In this document: positions 49,926-58,632 of the stretch, one piece after another | Layout: each line of letters starts with the position of its first letter | Position numbering within the stretch: position 1 is the stretch's first letter | Assembly (NCBI GenBank): GCA_036154955.1 | Contig: JAYZWL010000147.1 | Coordinates: 34,478-98,477, forward strand | Length of the DNA: 64,000 bases | Origin: Albimonas sp036154955 | GTDB taxonomy: Bacteria > Pseudomonadota > Alphaproteobacteria > Rhodobacterales > Rhodobacteraceae | Reading direction: 5' to 3' | The notes under the pieces: model-generated | Database searches by the model: none | Told to the model about the DNA's origin: nothing | Seen by the model: the letters and a program-made list of their open reading frames with translations, nothing else | Translations under genes and position numbers: made by a program

Positions 49926-50720
49926 ATGAAACCCTCCGCCCGCAGGCCCATGGCTCCCGCCGTCGGCCGGGCGCTGTCTGGCCCGCTGCGGCCGGTGGTG
50001 TCGCTGGGCTTCGTGCTGGCGATCTGGTCGGCGGTCTCGGTCGCGGGCCTGATCAACGAGGCGCTGTTCCCTGCGCCCTGGACCGTGGTCGAGGCCTTCC
50101 TGGAGATGGCCGCCCAGGGCGTGCTGTGGGAGGATCTGCGGGTCTCGCTCGGCCGCGCCGCCATCGGCTTTCTGATCGGGGCCGGGCTCGGGGTGGTCGC
50201 CGGGCTGGCGACCGGGCGCACGCAGGTCTTCCGGATGCTGCTGGGGCCGTTCCTGACCCTGATGCGCCCGATCCCCGCCATCGCGCTGGTCCCCGTGGCC
50301 ATCGTGTGGTTCGGGATCGGCGAGGGCTCCAAGCATTTCGTCATCGCCTACACGGTGTTCCTGACGGTCTGGTTCAACACCCATCACGGCATGGAATACG
50401 TGCCGGAGATCTATATCCGGGCCTCCCGCTCCCTCGGCGCGTCCCGGCTGCGGGAATTCCTGATGGTGGTGATCCCCGCCGCCGCCCCGCATATCGCGGC
50501 CGGGATCCGGCTGGGCGTGGCGCTGGCGCTGCTGAGCCTGGTGGCGGCGGAGCTGACCGGCGCCTCGTCGGGCATCGGCTACCGGCTTCAGGAGGCCCGC
50601 CAGTATGTGCGGACCGACCGGATGTTCGCCCTTCTCATCGTCCTCGGCCTCGTCGGCGCGGTGGTGGACCAGGCGGTCCATCGCGTCTGCAAGCGCCTCG
50701 TCCACTGGGAGCAGGCATGA
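49926..50720 (+). CDS. ABC transporter permease, SsuC/TauC family
   Basis: The protein has 264 residues and about six membrane segments. TRTQVFRMLLGPFLTLMRPI, the EAA-type loop RASRSLGASRLREFLMVVIP and SGIGYRLQEARQYVRTDRMF are diagnostic of the sulfonate/taurine/nitrate-type permeases. The ATG at 49926 has GAGGGAGG upstream. Its stop overlaps the ATPase start. It probably imports a sulfonate or sulfate ester with its neighbours. Confidence 0.93.
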   Translation: MKPSARRPMAPAVGRALSGPLRPVVSLGFVLAIWSAVSVAGLINEALFPAPWTVVEAFLEMAAQGVLWEDLRVSLGRAAIGFLIGAGLGVVAGLATGRTQVFRMLLGPFLTLMRPIPAIALVPVAIVWFGIGEGSKHFVIAYTVFLTVWFNTHHGMEYVPEIYIRASRSLGASRLREFLMVVIPAAAPHIAAGIRLGVALALLSLVAAELTGASSGIGYRLQEARQYVRTDRMFALLIVLGLVGAVVDQAVHRVCKRLVHWEQA

Positions 50721-51505
50721 TGGCCCCCTCAGACATCCGCGGCCGGGTCGAGTTCCGCGGCGTCGAGATCGCCTTCGACGGCCCAGGCGGCCCGGTCCCC
50801 GCCGTGACCCGCACGGACCTGACGCTGGAACCGGGAACCTTCACCGCCGTCATCGGCCCCTCGGGCTGCGGCAAGTCCACCCTGATGAACGCCGCCGCGG
50901 GGTTCATCCGCCCCGCGGCCGGAGAGATCCTGGTCGACGGCGCCCCGGTCCGCGGCCCGGATCCGGAGGTCGGGGTGATCTTCCAGCAATACGCGCTGTT
51001 CCCCTGGCTCACCGCGCTCGCCAACGTCGATTTCGCGCTGCGCCGCTTCGGGATGCCGAAGGCGGAGCGTCGGGAGAAGGCCATGGAGGCGCTGGCCGAA
51101 GTGGGCCTGAAAGGGCAGGAGAGGAAGTTCCCCGGCCAGCTTTCGGGCGGCATGAAGCAGCGCGTGGCCATCGCCCGCACCTTCGCCGGCCGGCCCAAGG
51201 CCCTGCTGATGGACGAGCCCTTCGGGGCGCTGGACGCCCAGACCCGCGGCGCGATGCATGAGCTGCTGACCGGCGTCTGGCGGGCCCATGCGGCGACGGT
51301 GCTGTTCATCACCCATGACGTGGACGAGGCGCTGGTGCTCGCCGACCGCATCCACGTGATGTCCGCCGGTCCCGGCCGGATCGTGGAGAGCTTCGAGCTT
51401 TCCGCCCCCCGCCCCCGCTCGGCCGCGCGCTTCGACGCCGGTCAGCTCGCCATGCGGGCCCGCATTCTCGACCTGCTGCGGCCCGCGCCCGCGGCGGCCG
51501 CCTGA
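50717..51505 (+). CDS. ABC transporter ATPase, SsuB/TauB family
   Basis: The protein has 262 residues beginning at an ATGATG that overlaps the permease stop. Walker A is GPSGCGKST near residue 56, the Q loop is VIFQQYALFPWLTALANV, the signature is LSGGMKQRVAIARTFAG and Walker B is ALLMDEPFGALDAQTRG. The FITHDVDEALVLADRIHVMS switch region is typical of this family. It is the energising subunit of the transporter. Confidence 0.95.
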   Translation: MMAPSDIRGRVEFRGVEIAFDGPGGPVPAVTRTDLTLEPGTFTAVIGPSGCGKSTLMNAAAGFIRPAAGEILVDGAPVRGPDPEVGVIFQQYALFPWLTALANVDFALRRFGMPKAERREKAMEALAEVGLKGQERKFPGQLSGGMKQRVAIARTFAGRPKALLMDEPFGALDAQTRGAMHELLTGVWRAHAATVLFITHDVDEALVLADRIHVMSAGPGRIVESFELSAPRPRSAARFDAGQLAMRARILDLLRPAPAAAA

Positions 51506-51537
51506 CCCCCGCTCTCCTCACCCGAAGGATCCTCGCC

Positions 51538-52509
51538 ATGAAGCCGACCTTCCGCGCCGCCTTCCTCGCGCTCGCCGCCGCCGCCCTTCCCGCCCTCTCC
51601 CACGCCGCCGAAACGCTGGTCTTCGCCTGGTCCCCGAACCCCCAGACCCCGCAGGTCGACGTGGCGCTGGCCAGGGGCTATTTCGAGGAGGCCGGGCTCG
51701 ATGTGCGGCTCGTCTCCTTCCCCACCGGCCGCGAGGCGTTCGAGGCGCTGATCGGCGGGCAGGTGGACGTGGCCTTCATGGCCGAGTTCCCCGCCGCGGT
51801 GGGCCTGCTGCGCGGGCAGGACTTCGCGGTGATCGGCGACCTCGCCCGCTTCACCGGCTCGCGCATCATCGGCAACGGCAAGGCGACGCCGCTGGCCTCG
51901 CCCGCCGACCTCGCCGGGCTGAAGATCGGCGCGCCGCAGGGCACCAATGTCGACTTCTACCTGTCGAAGGTGCTGGAGGCCGCCGGGGTCGAGGCCGAGG
52001 TGATCAACGCCGGTCCCGCGGACCTCGCCCCCGCCGTGGCCCGCGGGGACGTGGACGCGATGGTGACGTTCCCGACCTTCTACCCGGCGGCGAAATCCGC
52101 GCTGGGCGACGACTATCGGGAGCTTCGGGCGCCGGGCTATCAGGCCCACTACATCCTGTCGGCTTCCGGCGCGGCGCGGGACGAGAAGGCCGATGCGCTC
52201 GCCGCGTTCATGGGGGCGCTGGCCCGGGGCGACGCGGACGTCAAGGCCGACCCGGCGGCCGCGCAGGACGCCGTGCTGGCAAGCCTCAAGGGCGCGATGC
52301 CCCGCGAGGCGCTGGAGGCGATCTGGCAGGACGTCGACATCGGCCTGACGCTGGGCGGCGATCTCGTCGAACTGATCGCCTCGGAAGCCGCCTGGATCGT
52401 CGCCAGGGGCGTGGTCAACGCCGAGGCCCCGGACGCCGCCGCGGTGCGCGCCGTCTTCGCGCCCGAGGCGCTGGCCGCCGCCGCCCCCGACGCGGTGACG
52501 CTGGACTGA
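51538..52509 (+). CDS. ABC transporter substrate-binding protein, SsuA/TauA family
   Basis: The protein has 323 residues with a Sec signal peptide (AFLALAAAALPALSHA). The mature part starts ETLVFAWSPNPQTPQVDVAL and has GRDVDAMVTF-like and GLKIGAPQGTNVDFYLSKVL elements of the SsuA/NitT/TauT fold. It should capture the sulfonated or sulfated substrate in the periplasm. GAAGGA lies before the ATG. Its last codons and stop are duplicated in tandem just downstream (52492-52541). Confidence 0.93.
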   Translation: MKPTFRAAFLALAAAALPALSHAAETLVFAWSPNPQTPQVDVALARGYFEEAGLDVRLVSFPTGREAFEALIGGQVDVAFMAEFPAAVGLLRGQDFAVIGDLARFTGSRIIGNGKATPLASPADLAGLKIGAPQGTNVDFYLSKVLEAAGVEAEVINAGPADLAPAVARGDVDAMVTFPTFYPAAKSALGDDYRELRAPGYQAHYILSASGAARDEKADALAAFMGALARGDADVKADPAAAQDAVLASLKGAMPREALEAIWQDVDIGLTLGGDLVELIASEAAWIVARGVVNAEAPDAAAVRAVFAPEALAAAAPDAVTLD

Positions 52510-52541
52510 GCCGGAGGCGGTGACGCTGGACTGAGCCGGAG
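52492..52541. repeat. 25-bp tandem duplication across the stop codon of the binding-protein gene
   Basis: The 25-bp unit 52492-52516, which encodes the last five residues and TGA of the binding protein, is repeated exactly at 52517-52541. The first stop ends the gene, so the second copy is non-coding. Confidence 0.95.
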
Positions 52542-52751
52542 GCGGCGGCGCCCGGCCGAAACCGGGGCCGAGAGGCCCGACCCGGCGCGCCCGCGACCGA
52601 CGCCCCCCAGCCCCGGCGCCCGCCCGCGCCGGGGCTGGTTCATTTCTGCGCCACTTCGGCGCCTGTGTCCGCACGAGGCGCCCTTTCAGGACGAAATCAA
52701 TGGATTTCCACCGCGCTCCTGGCCTACCAAACCCTGATCGGGGAGGGGGAA

Positions 52752-55049
52752 ATGGCCTTTCATATGCGAAAAAAAGAATTTGATGGAGCTGACGCGCGTC
52801 GCAACGGCATCGGTCGCCGACCCGCGGCCGTCCTGTCGATCGGAGGCGCCTCCGCGCTGCTGGGCGCCGCAGCCGCCCGCGCGCAGGAACCCGCCGCGCC
52901 CCCTCCCGCCCTGCCGGACCCGCTGACGCCGGAGACCATCCGCGAACTGGTCGCCACCCTGTCCGACGCCGAAGTGCGCGGCCTGCTGCTGGAGCGGCTG
53001 GACGCGGTGGCCGAGGCGCAGGCGGTCGAGGCGGCCGCCACCGGGCCCGGCATCGGCGACATGGCGTCGGCGGTGGGCGCGCATATGGTTTCGGTCCTCT
53101 CCGACCTCGGGGCGACCTTCGCGGGGCTCGGGACCATGATCGCCGGGCTCTCGGGCGGAAGCGCCGGGGGCTTCGCGCTGTTCCTCGGGGTGCTGGCGGC
53201 GGCGATCGCGCTGGGCTTCGCGGCCAAGGTCGCGGTGCGGCGGGCGGTCGGGGCCGACGGGCCGCGCCTGCCCTCGGCCTTCGGGCGCTTCGGCGAGGCG
53301 ATGCGCCGGTTCGGCGGCGCGCTGCTGGGACTGCTCGCCTACGCCATCGTGGCGGGCGTGACGATCCGGCTGGGCCGGGCCATCCTGCCGGCGCCCGAGG
53401 TGCAGGGGCCGGCCGCCTGGTCCATCGCCTTCGTGGTCGGCGTCACCCTGCCGCTGGTCCACGCCCTGCTGGTGCTGGCGCTGGCCCCGGGCCGCCCGGA
53501 CCTGCGGGCGCTGTCGGCCGACGACGCCACCGCGACGCGCATCACCCGGTCCGTGATGGGCCTGGCGATCCTGATGGCGGCGCTCAGCCAGATCAGCCAG
53601 CTCCAGATGCTGGCCGGCGTCGATCCCTTCGCCAGCGGCTACGCCTTCTGGGCCTACCTGCTGTTCACCGCCTTCGCCATCGCCTTCCTGATCAAGGAGC
53701 GCGCGTCGCTGTCGGCGATGATGGCCGCGCCGGGCGAGGCGACGACCCCCGGTTCCTGGCCGCATCTGTGGCCGCGGCTGGCGGTGGTGCTGGTCACCGC
53801 GCAATGGGTTCTGGTGGAGGTGATCACCGCGCTGGGCCTGACCCATCTGCTGCATGGGCAGAGCCGGCTGAGCATGGCGCTGATCCTGATGCTGCCGGGG
53901 CTCGATTCCCTGATCCGCGCCGGGGCCGAGCGCCTGACCCCGACCGCCACCGGCGAGGGCGAGGCGGCCGAGGCCGCGGCCGAGGCCACCGGCCGGGCCT
54001 ATCTGCGCATGGGCCGGGTCTTCGTCTATGTCGCGCTGGTCATGCTGATCGGCAAGCTGTGGGGGCTGACGCTGTTCGGGCTCGCCTCCTCCGGCATGGG
54101 CGCGGGGCTGGCGGCGGGGCTCCTGAAGTTCCTGTCGATCTGCGCCATCGGCTATTTCATCTACGAACTGGTCAACGTGCAGATCAACCTGCGCCTGTCG
54201 CGGGAGATGACGGGCGCCGCCCCCTCGCCCGAGGAGCAGGCGGAGATCGGCGGCGAGGGCGGCGGCGGGGCCACCGCCTCCCGGCTCGCGACCGTGCTGC
54301 CGCTGATCCGCTGGGTGGCGCTGGGCTCGATCATCGGCTTCACCTTCCTGCTGGCGCTCAGCCAGGCGGGGGTGGACATCGCGCCGCTGCTGGCCGGCGC
54401 CGGGGTCTTCGGCCTCGCCATCGGCTTCGGCGCGCAGACGCTGGTCAAGGACGTGGTCTCGGGCCTGTTCTTCCTGGTCGACGACGCCTTCCGGCAGGGC
54501 GAATACATCGACGTCGGCGGCACGGTGGGCACGGTGGAGCGGATCTCCATCCGCTCGGTCCAGCTGCGCCACCATCGCGGCGCGGTGCACACGATCCCGT
54601 ATGGAGAGATCGCCAAGGTCACCAATTTCAGCCGCGACTGGGTGATCATGAAGCTAAAGTTCACCGTGCCCTTCGGGACCGACCCGAACAAGGTGAAGAA
54701 GATCTTCAAGCAGATTGGCAAGGACCTGGAGCAGATCCCCGAGTTCAAGGGCGACCTGATGCAGCCGTTCAAGAGCCAGGGCGTGCTGGAATTCGACGAC
54801 GTGGGCATGGTGCTGCGCGGCAAGTTCATGGCCCGTCCCGGCAAGCAGTTCACCATCCGCAAGGAGATCCTGACCCGGGTCAACGCCGCCTTCGCGGAAG
54901 CCGGGATCGAGTTCGCCCGGCGCGAGGTGCGGGTCCGGGTGTCGGACGAGGACGGCGAGGACGCGGCGGACGATCCGCGCGTGCGCCAGGCGATCGGGGC
55001 GGCGGCCGGGCAGGCCGCGGCGCAGGCGGCCCAGCCGCCGCAAGGCTGA
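52752..55049 (+). CDS. Large MscS-family mechanosensitive channel
   Basis: The protein has 765 residues. A signal-like hydrophobic stretch (VLSIGGASALLGAAAARA) and an N-terminal helical part precede about ten membrane segments. The MscS pore and beta domain show PLLAGAGVFGLAIGFGAQTL, VKDVVSGLFFLVDDAFRQGE and VGGTVGTVERISIRSVQLRH. This is the MscK-like large class that releases solutes on hypo-osmotic shock. The ATG at 52752 has GGGAGGGGGA upstream. An insertion rich in Glu/Gly lies between the last segments (residues about 490-520). Confidence 0.92.
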   Translation: MAFHMRKKEFDGADARRNGIGRRPAAVLSIGGASALLGAAAARAQEPAAPPPALPDPLTPETIRELVATLSDAEVRGLLLERLDAVAEAQAVEAAATGPGIGDMASAVGAHMVSVLSDLGATFAGLGTMIAGLSGGSAGGFALFLGVLAAAIALGFAAKVAVRRAVGADGPRLPSAFGRFGEAMRRFGGALLGLLAYAIVAGVTIRLGRAILPAPEVQGPAAWSIAFVVGVTLPLVHALLVLALAPGRPDLRALSADDATATRITRSVMGLAILMAALSQISQLQMLAGVDPFASGYAFWAYLLFTAFAIAFLIKERASLSAMMAAPGEATTPGSWPHLWPRLAVVLVTAQWVLVEVITALGLTHLLHGQSRLSMALILMLPGLDSLIRAGAERLTPTATGEGEAAEAAAEATGRAYLRMGRVFVYVALVMLIGKLWGLTLFGLASSGMGAGLAAGLLKFLSICAIGYFIYELVNVQINLRLSREMTGAAPSPEEQAEIGGEGGGGATASRLATVLPLIRWVALGSIIGFTFLLALSQAGVDIAPLLAGAGVFGLAIGFGAQTLVKDVVSGLFFLVDDAFRQGEYIDVGGTVGTVERISIRSVQLRHHRGAVHTIPYGEIAKVTNFSRDWVIMKLKFTVPFGTDPNKVKKIFKQIGKDLEQIPEFKGDLMQPFKSQGVLEFDDVGMVLRGKFMARPGKQFTIRKEILTRVNAAFAEAGIEFARREVRVRVSDEDGEDAADDPRVRQAIGAAAGQAAAQAAQPPQG

Positions 55050-55105
55050 GCGCGCGCGCCTTCCTGCGCGCCCGCCCGCCCGTGCGAAATGTGAGAGGGA
55101 AAGCC

Positions 55106-55131
55106 GCGGCCCCGGCGACGCGCGGGGCCGC
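55106..55131. terminator. Hairpin after the MscS gene
   Basis: GCGGCCCCG (55106-55114) pairs with CGGGGCCGC (55123-55131) around an eight-base loop. There is no T run. It could separate mscS transcription from the next pair of genes. Confidence 0.45.
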
Positions 55132-55154
55132 GCACTCGAACCAGGAGGCCAGTT

Positions 55155-55646
55155 TTGGCGGAATTGCTACATCCCGAGGCGCTGGAGCACGCGCCCTACT
55201 TCGTCGCCGGACCCCACGAAGTCGACCAGATGTTCGTGGTGATGACCTGTCTGGTCATCGGCGTCGTGGTGTCGATCGGGGTCCTCTACTTCAAGCTCCA
55301 CGCCTTGCCCGAGCGCATGGCGCATGGGGCCAACAGCTCCCAGATGCAGCTGGTCGGCGTGATGGCGCTGCTGGCGCTGTTCACCCATAACAACACCTTC
55401 TGGGTGCTGGCGCTGCTGCTCGCCGCGTTCAAGATCCCCGACTTCAACGGCCCGCTGGGCGACATCGCCGACGCGATCCGCGGCAAGCCCCGAAAGGAGC
55501 CGGAGCTGGGCGGCGACGCGTTCGAGCCCGCCGCGGCCCATCCGTCGCCGATGGCGGCCGCGGCGGCCCCCGCCGCGCATTCCACCGCGACCGCCCCGGC
55601 CCCCGCGGCCACCCCGACCCCCGGCCAGGAGCGCGGCGATGCTTGA
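55155..55646 (+). CDS. Small inner-membrane protein preceding an HlyD-type adaptor
   Basis: The protein has 163 residues from a TTG start with AGGAGGCC ten bases upstream. Two membrane segments (MFVVMTCLVIGVVVSIGVLY and VGVMALLALFTHNNTFWVLA) are separated by a short charged loop, and the C-terminal 50 residues are an Ala/Pro-rich tail. The gene overlaps the HlyD-type gene by eight bases. The pairing resembles small-membrane-protein plus HlyD pairs such as YibI-YibH of E. coli, but no clear family is recognised. It may help assemble an export or efflux complex. Confidence 0.8.
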   Translation: MAELLHPEALEHAPYFVAGPHEVDQMFVVMTCLVIGVVVSIGVLYFKLHALPERMAHGANSSQMQLVGVMALLALFTHNNTFWVLALLLAAFKIPDFNGPLGDIADAIRGKPRKEPELGGDAFEPAAAHPSPMAAAAAPAAHSTATAPAPAATPTPGQERGDA

Positions 55647-56871
55647 GTTCACCATCTGCGCCACGCTCACCATCCTGCCCGACTACATCTTCCGCCGGTA
55701 TTTTCAGGGCAAGCGCTGGGGCCATGAGCTGACCCTGTTCACGATCTGGACCGAGCTGCGCTGGGGCATCACGCTCTGCGCCATTCTCACGCTCAGCCTG
55801 ATCACCATGATCTTCTACCATCACCCGACCACGACCCGGGCCGTCGCCGTGTTCCGCACCGTGACCATCCTGCCCGAGGCCGGCGGCCGCGTGGCGGAGG
55901 TCAACGTGGTCAACGCCCAGCAGGTGAAGGCCGGGGACGTGCTGTTCCGGCTCGACGACGCCACGCAGACCGCCTCGGTCGACACCGCCCGGCGCAAGGT
56001 GGCGGAGATCGACGCCTCCATCGAGGTGGCGCAGTCCGAACTCGCCGCCGCCATCGGCCAGGTGGACCAGGCGCGCTCCTCCCTCCAGCAGGCGATGGAC
56101 GAGCTGAACCGCTCCACCGAGCTCAGCAAGCGCAACTCCAACGTGGTCAGCGCGCGGGAGCTGGAGCGGCTGCAGAACGTGGTCAACGCCCGCCAGGGCG
56201 CGCTGAGCTCCGCCATCGCCAACCAGGGGGCGGTGGAGGCCAAGATCTCCACCCTGCTGCCCGCCCAGAAGGCCAGCGCCGAGGCGCAGCTCGAACAGGC
56301 GCAGGTGGCGCTGGACAAGACCGTGGTGCGCGCCGGCGTCGACGGACATGTGGAGCAGTTCGCCCTGCGCGTCGGCGACTATGTCAGCGCGGTGCTGCGG
56401 CCCGCGGGAGTGCTGATCCCCGACGATCTGGTGACGGGGCGGGTGATCGCCAATTTCGACCAGGTCTCGGCCACGGTGCTGAAGGTCGGCATGATCGGCG
56501 AGGTGGCTTGCCTGTCGACGCCGTTCGACGTGATCCCGACGGTGATCACCGACATCCAGTCGGTCATCGCCGAGGGCCAGTTCCGGCCGACGGACCGGCT
56601 GGCGGGGGACATGCTCGCCGGCAAGCCGGGCGGCATCACGGTCTATATGGAGGCGCTCTACAAGGAGGACGCGGAGGCGATCCTGCCCGGGTCGCATTGC
56701 GTGGCCAACGGCTATTCCAACTTCCATGAGGAGCTGGAGGAACCGGACCTCCCGCTGGGCAGATTCCTGTTCTACCATGCGGTGGACGCGACCGCGCTGG
56801 TTCATGCGGCGATCCTGCGAATCGCAGCTCTGCGCATGCCGGTCGAAACGCTGGTGCTGAAGGGGCACTGA
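55639..56871 (+). CDS. HlyD-family periplasmic adaptor protein
   Basis: The protein has 410 residues. An N-terminal cytoplasmic part and membrane segment (ITLCAILTLSLITMIFYH) are followed by a lipoyl-type domain (VTILPEAGGRVAEVNVVNAQ, VKAGDVLFRLDD). A long coiled-coil hairpin (residues 110-230) comes next, then VVRAGVDGHVEQFALRVGDY. This is the EmrA/HlyD/AaeA membrane-fusion layout. No outer-membrane channel or pump is adjacent, so its partner must be elsewhere or be the small protein before it. Confidence 0.9.
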   Translation: MLEFTICATLTILPDYIFRRYFQGKRWGHELTLFTIWTELRWGITLCAILTLSLITMIFYHHPTTTRAVAVFRTVTILPEAGGRVAEVNVVNAQQVKAGDVLFRLDDATQTASVDTARRKVAEIDASIEVAQSELAAAIGQVDQARSSLQQAMDELNRSTELSKRNSNVVSARELERLQNVVNARQGALSSAIANQGAVEAKISTLLPAQKASAEAQLEQAQVALDKTVVRAGVDGHVEQFALRVGDYVSAVLRPAGVLIPDDLVTGRVIANFDQVSATVLKVGMIGEVACLSTPFDVIPTVITDIQSVIAEGQFRPTDRLAGDMLAGKPGGITVYMEALYKEDAEAILPGSHCVANGYSNFHEELEEPDLPLGRFLFYHAVDATALVHAAILRIAALRMPVETLVLKGH

Positions 56872-57005
56872 CCGGCCCCCGCGGCCCGCGCGCAGCCTGG
56901 GACCGGGCGCCCCGATCGCGGACGGGGCGCCCGGATCCGCCACCCGCGACGCGCCCGCGACGCGGCAAGACAGGGCCGGCGCGCATGCCGGCGAGGGGAG
57001 GACCG

Positions 57006-57569
57006 ATGTTCAACCGACGTGATTTCCTGGCCGGCCTGGCGACGCTCGCGCTCGGCCTCGGCCTCTTCGCCGCGCCCGCGGCCCCGGCCCGCGCCGACAG
57101 CGCGGCGGAGCTGGACGCGGCCGCCGCCCGCACGCTGGATGCGCTGCTGGCCAATCACCCCGTCACCCGCGACATGGTGGACCGCGCCGCGGGCGTGATG
57201 ATCTTCCCCAAGATCGTCAAGGTCGGGCTCGTCGTCGGCGGCGCCGGCGGGGACGGCGTGCTGCAGGTGGGCGGAGAGACCGTCGCCCGCTACCGCTCCA
57301 TGGCCGTCAGCTACGGGCTTCAGGCCGGCGCGGCCAGCTTCGGCTACGTCATGTTGCTGATGGACCAGGCGGCGCTGAACTACGTGGAGGCCTCCGACGG
57401 GTGGGAGGTCGGGGTCGGCCCCAACGTCACCGTCGCCGACGAGGGCTTCGCCGCCAAGTTCTCCACCACCTCGGAGCAGAGCGGGATCTACGTGTTCTTC
57501 GTCGGCCAGTCCGGCTACTTCGCCGGCGCCGGGATCGAAGGCACGAAAATCTCCCGCATCTCGGACTGA
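57006..57569 (+). CDS. SYLF-domain (Ysc84-like) lipid-binding protein with Tat signal
   Basis: The protein has 187 residues from the ATG at 57006 preceded by GGGGAGGACCG. The twin-arginine signal FNRRDFLAGLATLALGLGLF is clear. The SYLF domain shows AAGVMIFPKIVKVGLVVGGA, GGDGVLQVGGETVARYRSMA, SYGLQAGAASFGYVMLLMDQ and KFSTTSEQSGIYVFFVGQSG. SYLF proteins bind phosphoinositides or other lipids; bacterial roles are unclear. It lies just before a serine-hydrolase gene. Confidence 0.9.
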   Translation: MFNRRDFLAGLATLALGLGLFAAPAAPARADSAAELDAAAARTLDALLANHPVTRDMVDRAAGVMIFPKIVKVGLVVGGAGGDGVLQVGGETVARYRSMAVSYGLQAGAASFGYVMLLMDQAALNYVEASDGWEVGVGPNVTVADEGFAAKFSTTSEQSGIYVFFVGQSGYFAGAGIEGTKISRISD

Positions 57570-57580
57570 GGGCGGGGAAG

Positions 57581-58597
57581 GTGACCGGCGCGCGTCCGCC
57601 CGACGCGACGACGCTGGCCGGGCGCATCGCGCTCGGCCACCGCGCCGGGCTGCTGACGGGGCTGCACGCGCTGCTGGTCCGACGCAACGGCGAGACGCTG
57701 GCGGAGGCGTATTTCGACGGCGAGGACGAGGACTGGGGCCGCCCGCTCGGCTCCGTCGCCCACGGGCCCGAGACGCTGCACGACCTGCGCTCGGTGACCA
57801 AGAGCGTCACCGGCCTGCTCTACGGGATCGCGCTGGACCGCGGGCTGGTTCCGCCGCCCGAGGCGCCGCTCCTGTCCTGCTTCCCGCGATATCCCGACCT
57901 CGCCGCCGATCCGGCGCGGGCGGGCTGGACGGTGGCCCACGCGCTCGACATGACGCTGGGGACCGAGTGGCCCGAGACCCTCGACTACACCGACCCCGCC
58001 AACGCCGAACTGGCGATGGAGCGGGCGGAGGACCGGTTCCGCTACGTGCTCGACCGCCCCGTGATCCGCCCGGCGGGGGAGGCCTGGACCTATTCCGGCG
58101 GCTGCTCCGCCCTGATCGGGCGGATCGTGGAGGACGGGACCGGCCGGCGTCTGGACGCCTTCGCCGAGGAGGTCCTGTTCGCCCCGCTGGGCGTGGGGCC
58201 GTGGGCGTGGAACGCGGGCGAGGACGGGACGCTTTCCGCCGCCTCCGGCCTGCGGCTGACCGCGCGCGGCCTCGCCCGGATCGGCGAGGCGGCGGCGGCG
58301 GGCGGGCTGTGGAACGGGGCCCAGGTCATCCCCGCAGGCTGGCTGGCCCGGCTGGCCGAACCGCGGATCCGAACCGATTTCGGCATGGGCTACAGCGGGC
58401 AATGGTATCTGACCCGCCAGCCGGGCCCCGGCGGCATGGTCGACATCCTCGCCGGCATGGGCAATGGCGGGCAGCGGCTGTGGGTCGCCCCGTCGCTGGG
58501 CCTGTCGGCCGTGGCCTTCTGCGGCGACTACAACCGTCCCGACATGTGGCTGACCCCGACGCTGGCGCTGACCCGGCTGATCCTGCCCGCGCTCTGA
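57581..58597 (+). CDS. Class C beta-lactamase-fold serine hydrolase
   Basis: The protein has 338 residues from a GTG 11 bases after the SYLF stop; a GAGGG lies upstream. The SxxK motif is in DLRSVTKSVTGLLYG, the second-motif tyrosine in AWTYSGGCSALIGRIVEDGT, and the C-terminal part FGMGYSGQWYLTRQPGPGGM and IVDILAGMGNGGQRLWV-like strands match beta-lactamase/esterase relatives. No signal peptide is seen, so a cytoplasmic esterase or peptidase is more likely than antibiotic resistance. Substrate unknown. Confidence 0.85.
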   Translation: MTGARPPDATTLAGRIALGHRAGLLTGLHALLVRRNGETLAEAYFDGEDEDWGRPLGSVAHGPETLHDLRSVTKSVTGLLYGIALDRGLVPPPEAPLLSCFPRYPDLAADPARAGWTVAHALDMTLGTEWPETLDYTDPANAELAMERAEDRFRYVLDRPVIRPAGEAWTYSGGCSALIGRIVEDGTGRRLDAFAEEVLFAPLGVGPWAWNAGEDGTLSAASGLRLTARGLARIGEAAAAGGLWNGAQVIPAGWLARLAEPRIRTDFGMGYSGQWYLTRQPGPGGMVDILAGMGNGGQRLWVAPSLGLSAVAFCGDYNRPDMWLTPTLALTRLILPAL

Positions 58598-58608
58598 CCC
58601 CGCGGCGC

Positions 58609-58632
58609 GAGGCCCCGGGTCAGGCCCGGGGC
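58609..58632. repeat. GCCCCGGG/CCCGGGGC hairpin repeat, copy 4
   Basis: This copy has the arms of copies 1-3 with TCAGG in the loop. It overlaps the last codons of the HCCA-isomerase-like gene, so the element contributes its C-terminal LQPRA and stop. Confidence 0.85.
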
